NCBI GenBank assembly: GCA_043778315.1
Contig: JAYWGJ010000159.1
Span: 1-7,160 of the forward strand
Source of the DNA: JBEEMU01 sp043778315
Lineage (GTDB): Bacteria > Bacteroidota > Bacteroidia > Chitinophagales > Saprospiraceae
Direction: 5' to 3'
DNA: 7,160 nt
Shown here: positions 1-5,415 of the stretch, piece after piece
How positions within the stretch are numbered: position 1 is the stretch's first letter
Layout of the letters: each line of letters begins with the position of its first letter
Program-made: the position numbers and the translations under genes
The notes under the pieces: model-generated
Database searches by the model: none
Seen by the model: the letters and a program-made list of their open reading frames with translations, nothing else
Told to the model about the DNA's origin: nothing

Positions 1-400
1 GATGCTAATTGCCCGACTGCTCTATCGCGCTCGATTGTAATCGAGTGAGGAAAGTCTGGACAACACGGAGTACCCTACACCACCTAATAGGTGGGGGGCG
101 CCGTTAGGCGCGTTACAGCGAGTGTAACAGACAATAACCGCCAATTTTGTGACATCACAAAACGGTAAGGGTAAAAACGTGCGGTAACAGCGTACGCCGT
201 CGGGTGGCAACATCAGAGGGGTACAAACCTTGTGGGTTGCAATGCCGTGTATAGCGATGTGAACGCGGCGCGAGTCGCGCAGAATGAGGGCTACTCGCCC
301 GAGTCGAGGGGTAGGCAGCACAGAAGCTTCGCACGAGCGGAAGCGCAAGATAAATGATAGGATTAGAACAGAATCCAGCTTACAGGTAGGCAATTAGCAC
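1..400 (+). ncRNA. rnpB: RNase P RNA (bacterial type A), essentially complete
   Basis: This is the catalytic RNA of ribonuclease P, which removes the 5' leader of pre-tRNAs together with the RnpA protein. The ends pair as helix P1: TGCTAATTGCC (3-13) is the exact complement of GGCAATTAGCA (389-399). P3 is a hairpin at 30-45. The universally conserved GAGGAAAGTC (47-56) and ACAGAATCCAGCTTAC (368-383) form P4 and P2; CTGGA 56-60 pairs with TCCAG 374-378. A P12 hairpin (TTTTGTG 145-151 / CACAAAA 156-162) is followed by the conserved GGTAAGGGT and GTGCGGTAACAGCG segments. The GGGC-TACTC-GCCC hairpin at 288-300 and AGATAAATGAT at 348-358 resemble Bacteroidota RNase P RNAs as I remember them. The true 5' end may lie at base 1 or a few bases outside the window. 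Family assignment is certain; exact termini are inferred from P1. Confidence 0.97.
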
Positions 401-408
401 TTTTTTTT
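389..408 (+). terminator. Probable rnpB 3' end and U-run terminator
   Basis: The 3' arm of P1 (389-399) is followed after one base by eight T residues (401-408). No separate local hairpin stands before the T-run, so if this terminates transcription the P1 helix itself would have to serve as the stem, or the U-run alone marks the end. The position is right for the end of rnpB transcription, but efficiency cannot be judged. Confidence 0.4.
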
Positions 409-463
409 ATTTGAAGCGATAGTCGGTGAACTGCAAGCGGTAAGCTTTTTGACCATTAGTGAG

Positions 464-554
464 GCTATAAGCCACAAACGGTGTGCTTACGTTCGCGAAA
501 ATAAAACGCTAAGCTGTAAGCCATAAGGCGTGAACTTATGCTTACGAGTTCGCG
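464..554 (+). repeat. Two copies of a bulged-C hairpin repeat upstream of the TMTC-like gene
   Basis: Unit 1 (464-497) and unit 2 (513-554) share the order GCTnTAAGCCA, loop, TGCTTACG, (AG)TTCGCG. Each folds locally. In unit 1, TAAG-c-CACA (468-476) pairs with TGTGCTTA (482-489). In unit 2, GTAAG-c-CATAAG (516-527) pairs with CTTATGCTTAC (535-545). Both leave the same C unpaired (472 and 521). The third pair above the bulge is C-G in unit 1 and T-A in unit 2, a compensatory difference, and unit 2 has two further pairs. This suggests selection on structure, as in REP-like elements or structured leaders, but two copies are thin evidence. The rest of 409-650 shows no gene and no exact TAnnTTTG promoter. 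Confidence 0.5.
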
Positions 555-556
555 CC
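527..556 (+). other. Alternative hairpin overlapping repeat unit 2
   Basis: GGCGTGAACT (527-536) pairs with AGTTCGCGCC (547-556) over 10 bp with a single G-U wobble, leaving a 10-base loop. It uses bases 527 and 535-536 plus the loop of the 516-545 hairpin, so the two structures exclude each other. Such switching pairs are typical of attenuators, but no clean T-run follows, only T-rich sequence near 566-581. It lies about 95 bases before the start at 651. Function is unknown. Confidence 0.4.
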
Positions 557-650
557 GAATACTGGTTCTTTCCCTTGTTTTAGACGCGTTCGCTACAACA
601 GGAAATATATATTTCAGAAAAAATAGTATTTACAATATTTACCAGTAATC

Positions 651-2807
651 ATGGCTAAAAATAGACCAAACCGCCTCGAGCAACCACCCAAAAAAGCAGC
701 AACTATTCTCGATGCTAACCTGAAATCTGCGCCGCAAGACGCACCGATTGCGCCTACAAAAACGCCTACAAAAACGCCCGTCGCGACTGATTTTTGGCTC
801 AACGCGCTATGGCATAAAATCATTATATTCTGTTGTGGCTGTTTGCTTTACGTCACTACGCTCGGCTACGAACACACGATAGATGACGCTATCGTCATCA
901 CCGACAATATGCACACGCAGCAAGGCATAGCGGGCATCGGCGGCATACTCGGAAAAGATACTTTTCACGGCTTTTTTCGCGACGATAAAAAATTGGTGGA
1001 GGGCGGACGGTATCGCCCGTTGTCGTTGGTTTTGTTCGCCGTAGAGATGCAGTTTTTTGGCAAAACCATGAAAGACAAAAAAGGCGCGGACATGAAAAGC
1101 CCTATGAGCGGCGACCTGATGCGCGGCATCGAGGGCATCGGACATTTTGGCAATATGCTGCTGTATAGCCTCACGGGCGTACTATTATATATGTTAATTT
1201 TGCTTTTGTTGCAACGAAATGTGACCGAACCGAGTCGCGCAGCGCACATCATCGCGTTCGCGACAGGGCTGCTATTCATCACGCACCCCGTACACACCGA
1301 AGCGGTCGCAAATATCAAGGGTTGCGACGAAATATTGAGTTTATTGGGCAGTTTAGGTGCATTATACCTCGCTTTGAAGTCATTTTACAAGCCAAACGCC
1401 TTGTTTTTAGCCCTTTCGGGTGTTGCTTTCTTTTTGGCTTGCATGGCGAAAGAAAATGCCATTACCTTTTTGGCAATTGCGCCGTTAGCGTTCTACTTTT
1501 TTAGCAATGCGAGCTTGTCGCAAATAGCAAAACAAAACGCGCCTTTATTTATCGGTGCGGCGGCGTTTATAGCGGTTCGGTCGTGGGCTATCGGCTCGCA
1601 ATTTGGCGCAACTCCGATGGAATTGATGAATAATCCGTTTGTCAAATTGGGCGCGGACGGCTTGTATCACGCCGTCTCGTTTGGCGAAAAAATGGGGACA
1701 ATCACCTACACACTCGGCAAATATTTAGGCTTATTATTTTACCCTGCCGTACTCACGCACGACTATTATCCGCGTCATATCGACCTGATGGATTTCAGCA
1801 ATTCGGCGGTTTTATTGAGCGCGGGCGTATATATTGCGCTGATAGCGGCAGCCGTTTACGGCACTACGCGCCGCTCGGCGTGGGCGTTCGGGATATGGTT
1901 TTATTTGCTATCGCTGTCTATCGTTTCCAACGTCGTTTTCCCTGTCGGGACGAATATGGCGGAGCGATTTTTGTATATGCCGTCGGTCGGTTTCGCGTTC
2001 ACGGTGGCTTATTTATTATACCAATTATTAAAAAATAATCAACTCGTTTTTGTAGGAATTATCAGCGTGAGCGCAATGCTTTTTGGGTACAGAACGCTCG
2101 TGCGCAACCCTGCTTGGTACGACAATTGGACGCTATTTATGACCGATGGCGAGACTTCGCTCCGCTCCGCAAAACTACAAAATGCCTGCGGCGGCGAGCT
2201 GCAACGCATCGCTACACTCACCGACCGCGAACGCTTGCAATGGCTCGGCGAAGCGGAAAATGTACCCGAACTCGCCGCTATTCGCGCCCTACCCGACAGC
2301 AATGTGCGCCAAAAACAACTCCTACAAGAAGCCGTAAAACACCTCGATAACGCGCTCGGCGTACACCCGACCTACGGCAATGCGTGGCTGCTGAAAGGCA
2401 ACGCTTATTACTATATGAAAAACTATCCAGAAGCGATAAAATGCTACAAAGAATGTCTGTGGTTGCAGGCGGAAGAAGGCAGCGCGAAGCGGAATCTGGG
2501 CTGCGCGCTCCGCGACTACGGACGAGTACGCGGCGAGCAACAACACGACGCGGCGGCAGCCGAAACGCTTTTTGCCGAAGCGGTCACTTACTTGCCTACC
2601 GACGGCGAATGTTACCGTTTGCTCGGCGTGTCGCGTGGCATACAAGGCAAAAACGATGCTGCACTCTCGGCGTTTCAAGAATGGGCGAAGAACAGCCCGA
2701 ACGACGCAAACGCTTACGCGAATCTCGCTATCGCGTTGCGCGCAAAAGGCGACGCGGCAGGCGCGGCAGCCGCGCAAGCGAAGGCGCAGCAGTTGAGCGC
2801 GAAGTAG
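651..2807 (+). CDS. TMTC-like polytopic membrane protein (DUF1736/GT-C fold) with C-terminal TPR domain
   Basis: The 718-residue protein has a hydrophilic, Pro/Thr/Lys-rich N-terminus (1-48), including PTKTPTKTP encoded by a 12-bp tandem repeat at 751-774. It then has about ten membrane segments (roughly 56-73, 166-187, 199-211, 228-285, 297-312, 386-430, 447-479) and a TPR region from about 555 to 718; clear units are 575-608, 651-684 and 685-718. Motifs match the TMTC family: an Asp-Asp pair in the first loop (78-79), GRYRPL (119-124), HPVHTEAVA (212-220), KEN (267-269), a DUF1736-like stretch around 305-375 and ERFLYMPSVGF (438-448). Eukaryotic TMTC1-4 are dolichol-phosphate-mannose-dependent O-mannosyltransferases. 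For bacterial relatives the sugar donor and acceptor are not known to me, so protein glycosylation is inference. The ATG at 651 follows an A/T-rich leader without a Shine-Dalgarno sequence. Confidence 0.85.
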   Translation: MAKNRPNRLEQPPKKAATILDANLKSAPQDAPIAPTKTPTKTPVATDFWLNALWHKIIIFCCGCLLYVTTLGYEHTIDDAIVITDNMHTQQGIAGIGGILGKDTFHGFFRDDKKLVEGGRYRPLSLVLFAVEMQFFGKTMKDKKGADMKSPMSGDLMRGIEGIGHFGNMLLYSLTGVLLYMLILLLLQRNVTEPSRAAHIIAFATGLLFITHPVHTEAVANIKGCDEILSLLGSLGALYLALKSFYKPNALFLALSGVAFFLACMAKENAITFLAIAPLAFYFFSNASLSQIAKQNAPLFIGAAAFIAVRSWAIGSQFGATPMELMNNPFVKLGADGLYHAVSFGEKMGTITYTLGKYLGLLFYPAVLTHDYYPRHIDLMDFSNSAVLLSAGVYIALIAAAVYGTTRRSAWAFGIWFYLLSLSIVSNVVFPVGTNMAERFLYMPSVGFAFTVAYLLYQLLKNNQLVFVGIISVSAMLFGYRTLVRNPAWYDNWTLFMTDGETSLRSAKLQNACGGELQRIATLTDRERLQWLGEAENVPELAAIRALPDSNVRQKQLLQEAVKHLDNALGVHPTYGNAWLLKGNAYYYMKNYPEAIKCYKECLWLQAEEGSAKRNLGCALRDYGRVRGEQQHDAAAAETLFAEAVTYLPTDGECYRLLGVSRGIQGKNDAALSAFQEWAKNSPNDANAYANLAIALRAKGDAAGAAAAQAKAQQLSAK

Positions 2808-2824
2808 GGATTTTAGTGCTTAGG

Positions 2825-2852
2825 AAAGCGTCCAAAATAAAGCGTCCAAAAT
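2825..2852. repeat. Perfect 14-bp tandem duplication
   Basis: AAAGCGTCCAAAAT occurs twice with no gap (2825-2838 and 2839-2852), starting 17 bases after the stop codon of the TMTC-like gene. A third copy begins (AA) and then diverges. The identity of the copies suggests a recent slippage duplication. No function is evident. No terminator hairpin is visible here, and I see nothing recognisable between 2853 and about 3014. Confidence 0.8.
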
Positions 2853-3014
2853 AAGTTACTATATTATGACTTGTCTTTCGAGCCAAAACTGCCTTAGATT
2901 TATCGTTAAGATGCACAGCAGCACTTCATGCGTTCACTTCGCACAATCGATTTAATATCGCTTTTGCTTGTTCAGCCTCAAATCTGAGCTATACGTTAAT
3001 CACTGAGCACTGAA

Positions 3015-3094
3015 CACTAATCGTTAATTACAAAACACTAATTACTGAACAACTAATTACTGGACACTATAATTACTGAACACTAATCATTAAA
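3015..3094 (+). repeat. Array of degenerate CACTAATTACTGAA repeats forming the asnB leader
   Basis: About five units of 14-22 bases run directly into the asnB start. The clearest are CACTAATTACTGAAC (3036-3050), AACTAATTACTGGA (3051-3064), CACTATAATTACTGAA (3065-3080) and CACTAATCATTAAA (3081-3094); a more diverged unit is at 3015-3035, and related words (TTAATCACTGAGCACTGAAC) extend back to about 2995. The last unit merges into the A-run just before ATG 3099. No Shine-Dalgarno sequence is present, so this A/T-rich leader is what the ribosome meets. Function unknown. Confidence 0.65.
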
Positions 3095-3098
3095 AAAA

Positions 3099-5117
3099 AT
3101 GTGTGGTATTGCAGGCATTATACGGCGGAGTGCGGCGCGTATAGATTACCAAAATATATTAGGTGGCTTGTCTGATACCCTGCGGCATCGCGGACCTGAC
3201 GGCGAGGGCTTCCTGACCGTAGATGCGGGCGGACGTGTACACCTATTTGCAGGTGCAGATACACCTACCGACGTGCGGCACGCCGACCTTCTGCACTGCC
3301 CGAAGCATCCTATTGCAGCTTGCGATAATACCAATTTCAGGTTGGGTATGGTGCATCGGCGGCTGAGTATCGTCGACCTTAGCGCGGCAGGGCATCAGCC
3401 GTATTGCTGTGTGTACCGAAATAATTTTTATGGCATCAGCTTCAACGGCGAAATATACAATTATAAAGACATACGGACGGAACTGCAAGCCGCAGGCATC
3501 ACTTTTGACACGCAGACGGATACCGAAGTACTACTAAAAGCCTATATACACTGGGGCGTGCAGATGTTGGACAAACTCAACGGTATGTGGGCGTTCGCGC
3601 TCTATGATGCGGCGCGTGAGATGTTATTTTGCGCTCGCGACCGCAACGGTGTAAAGCCATTTTACTATACGCAAACGGGCGATTATTGGGCATTTGCGAG
3701 CGAACAAAAAGCATTAGCAGCATTACCGCAATTCCAAAAACGAATTAATAAACAGGCTGTTTTTGATTATTTGGCGATGGGGCGTACCGAAGCAACCGTC
3801 GAGGGTATGTTGCAGGGTATCATCGAGTTGCCTGCTGCCCATTATTTGTTGTATCATCTCCCCAAAAATAGCATCGATATACAACAATATTACCATTTAC
3901 AATACAAAAAAGGCTATCAATACTACCGTAAAACGGCGTTTGAGGATAATGTAGCGGAGGTGCGCGAGTTGTTGTTGGCGGCGGTAGCGCGGCGGTTGCA
4001 GGCGGCAGTACCTGTTGCGGCAAGCCTAAGCGGTGGCATAGATAGCTCGGCACTCGTGGGTATGGCTACGGCATTAGGGCAGCAGCAAGTAGCACCCGAG
4101 CAGCTTTTGCAGGTCTTCACGTCTTGTTTTGACGGCAGTAAAATAGACGAAACCGCTTGGGCGGCAAAGGTCGTGCAACAGCATTTGGGGCAGGTGCGGT
4201 GGCATCAGGTACACCCGACGGCGCATGATTTGCTCGCGCAAATAGAAACGCTTACCTACGCCAACGACGAGCCGAGTATGGCAACCAATACCTACAGTCA
4301 TTTTGCCTTGATGGGTGCGGTGCAGCGCAACGGCACGAAGATAATACTGGAGGGTCAGGGCGCAGATGAGGTTTTTGGTGGCTATTTTCCGCACTATACC
4401 GCGAGTTTGGCGGATAGTATAAGGTACGGTGATATGCGCACTTTGGCGGGCAACCTTGCTGGCAAACGGCATTTTGGCTTTGCCAATCCCACAGCTGCAA
4501 TTAAATTTATGGTAAAAAACGCAGGTACTTATTTATTTGCGGATACCTATAAAAAAATATTGAAGCGCAACAGCGCGGAGTATCGTCTGCTCCGCGACAA
4601 CTTCTGGGCGGCACACGCGCACCGCTTAGATTTTATTATAGATGAACACCCGTTGCACCTCAACGAGTTGCTGCACCGACAGTTTACGGGTACTACGCTA
4701 AAAGTGCTGCTGCGCGCAGGCGACCGCAATAGTATGCACCACTCCATAGAGGCGCGTATGCCGTTCACAGACGACCGTCCGCTCGTAGAAGCGATGATGA
4801 ATATGCCCGCTTCGCACAAAATACGCGGCGGCAGGAGTAAACTGCTGCTCCGCGAAGCCGCCCGCGATTTCTTACCTGACGCTATTTATAACCGCACCGA
4901 CAAGGTCGGTTTTGCTACGCCCGAGCAGGCGTGGCTATTAGAACACGATGCGGCGTTTAAGGCGTATATCACACCCGACCTCGACGAATATTTTGATACT
5001 CGGCTACTCCTCAAAAATTGGGACAGTATGGTGCGCAACGCCCCGAATGGCGATACGCGCAAGCTGTGGCGCATGGTGAATTTGGGGATATGGTATAAAG
5101 TGGTTTTAAATAGATGA
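3099..5117 (+). CDS. asnB: Asparagine synthetase (glutamine-hydrolysing), AsnB type
   Basis: A cytosolic two-domain enzyme that converts aspartate, glutamine and ATP to asparagine, glutamate, AMP and PPi. The start is fixed by MCGIAGI, since Cys2 must become the N-terminal nucleophile of the class II glutaminase. Glutaminase motifs follow in order: RHRGPD (29-34), RLSIVD (88-93), GHQP (98-101), FNGEIYNY (115-122), TDTE (140-143) and RDRNGVKP (180-187). The synthetase domain has the PP-loop SGGIDSS (311-317), EGQGADEVFGGY (418-429), DRNSMHHSIEARMPF (542-556) and KVGFATP (602-608), so all key residues look intact. At 672 residues it is longer than E. coli AsnB (554) and closer to B. subtilis AsnB (632); one extra stretch is about 40-82. 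Paralogues of this form also act as amidotransferases in polysaccharide or secondary-metabolite pathways, but no such neighbours are present, so asparagine synthesis is the default reading. Confidence 0.93.
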   Translation: MCGIAGIIRRSAARIDYQNILGGLSDTLRHRGPDGEGFLTVDAGGRVHLFAGADTPTDVRHADLLHCPKHPIAACDNTNFRLGMVHRRLSIVDLSAAGHQPYCCVYRNNFYGISFNGEIYNYKDIRTELQAAGITFDTQTDTEVLLKAYIHWGVQMLDKLNGMWAFALYDAAREMLFCARDRNGVKPFYYTQTGDYWAFASEQKALAALPQFQKRINKQAVFDYLAMGRTEATVEGMLQGIIELPAAHYLLYHLPKNSIDIQQYYHLQYKKGYQYYRKTAFEDNVAEVRELLLAAVARRLQAAVPVAASLSGGIDSSALVGMATALGQQQVAPEQLLQVFTSCFDGSKIDETAWAAKVVQQHLGQVRWHQVHPTAHDLLAQIETLTYANDEPSMATNTYSHFALMGAVQRNGTKIILEGQGADEVFGGYFPHYTASLADSIRYGDMRTLAGNLAGKRHFGFANPTAAIKFMVKNAGTYLFADTYKKILKRNSAEYRLLRDNFWAAHAHRLDFIIDEHPLHLNELLHRQFTGTTLKVLLRAGDRNSMHHSIEARMPFTDDRPLVEAMMNMPASHKIRGGRSKLLLREAARDFLPDAIYNRTDKVGFATPEQAWLLEHDAAFKAYITPDLDEYFDTRLLLKNWDSMVRNAPNGDTRKLWRMVNLGIWYKVVLNR

Positions 5118-5159
5118 TAGTAATTTTAGTGATAAACGATTAACGTTCGGTGATTAGTG
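5118..5159 (-). repeat. Inverted copies of the asnB-leader repeat just after asnB
   Basis: Read on the minus strand, CACTAATCACCGAA (5159-5146) matches the leader consensus CACTAATTACTGAA at 12 of 14 positions, and CACTAAAATTACTA (5131-5118) resembles the unit CACTATAATTACTG. TTAATCG words lie between them. The last copy abuts the asnB stop codon. The gene is thus bracketed by the same repeat family in opposite orientation. Because the copies are short, A/T-rich and diverged, relatedness is likely but not certain. Confidence 0.45.
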
Positions 5160-5306
5160 CCGTCGGTGAATACATTCAGGTAACGGTGCGGTAAAACTGA
5201 CACGCGCAGCCCCGCGCACCGCAGTGCAGGTCACTATATGTTCACCCTCAGGCGTACACCCACAAAATATTACGGTTGTAGCTACGTCCGTGTATTTTAT
5301 TTCCAT
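5154..5306 (-). CDS. Possible small ORF, 50 residues, unknown function
   Basis: An uninterrupted ATG-to-TAA frame of 50 codons fills most of the asnB-esterase gap on the opposite strand. The product begins MEIKYTDVATTVIFCGC, contains four cysteines (15, 17, 27, 45) and ends with basic residues (HRRH). I see no convincing membrane segment, only a short hydrophobic stretch at 8-15, and I do not recognise a family. In its favour: the frame covers a GC-richer island inside A/T-rich intergenic DNA, the ATG is preceded by an A/T-rich leader like those of its neighbours, and it would diverge from the esterase promoter. A degenerate -7-like TATTTTG lies at 5330-5324 on its strand. Against: no Shine-Dalgarno sequence, short length, overlap with a repeat at the stop, and an alternative explanation by the stem at 5184-5221. 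Confidence 0.3.
   Translation of the reverse strand: MEIKYTDVATTVIFCGCTPEGEHIVTCTAVRGAARVSFTAPLPECIHRRH
5184..5221. other. GC-rich inverted repeat in the asnB-esterase gap
   Basis: CGGTGCG (5184-5190) is complementary to CGCACCG (5215-5221) across a 24-base loop that itself contains GCGC-AGCCCC-GCGC. No T-run follows on either strand, so an intrinsic terminator is unlikely. It stands out against A/T-rich surroundings. It may be an RNA structure, or merely the codons of the small minus-strand ORF. Confidence 0.3.
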
Positions 5307-5356
5307 TCATTTGAATAAATAAACAAAATAAAAACACGGCGATTGAACCTTTTACC

Positions 5357-5364
5357 TACCTTTG
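5357..5364 (+). promoter_or_regulatory. Bacteroidota-type -7 promoter element (TACCTTTG) for the esterase gene
   Basis: TACCTTTG is an exact match to the TAnnTTTG -7 consensus of the Bacteroidota primary sigma factor. It would place transcription start near 5371 and give a leader of about 45 bases before ATG 5416. No TTG sits at the usual distance upstream; the nearest, at 5343-5345, leaves only 11 bases. I found no other exact TAnnTTTG on the + strand of the gene-free stretches. Confidence 0.6.
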
Positions 5365-5415
5365 TATCATATTTACATATAATATGTACTTTTTATAATC
5401 CAAAATAATTTATTA

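Noticed and set aside
22..393. 123-residue minus-strand ORF across rnpB
   Set aside because: It is antisense to a clearly folded RNase P RNA, and the product resembles no protein family; open frames arise by chance here.
2384..2854. 156-residue + strand ORF overlapping the end of the TMTC-like gene
   Set aside because: It is a frame-shifted shadow of the TPR-coding region, extremely Arg-rich, with no domain.
3015..3094. CRISPR array
   Set aside because: The units are 14-16 bp, degenerate and contiguous, without unique spacers of regular length, and no cas genes are present.
4074..4500. Minus-strand ORFs inside asnB
   Set aside because: They lie opposite an intact, motif-complete asparagine synthetase, and their composition looks like antisense translation.
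3015..5159. asnB as the cargo of an insertion sequence or transposon
   Set aside because: No transposase, no long perfect terminal inverted repeats and no target-site duplication are visible; the flanking repeats are short and diverged.
422..5183. GTCGGTGAA-N8-GGTAA found at both 422-443 and 5162-5183
   Set aside because: A shared 9-mer among about 1 kb of intergenic DNA is expected by chance, and the eight spacer bases do not match at all.
5343..5345. TTG as the -33 element of the esterase promoter
   Set aside because: Only 11 bases separate it from TACCTTTG, well short of the usual spacing of about 19-20.
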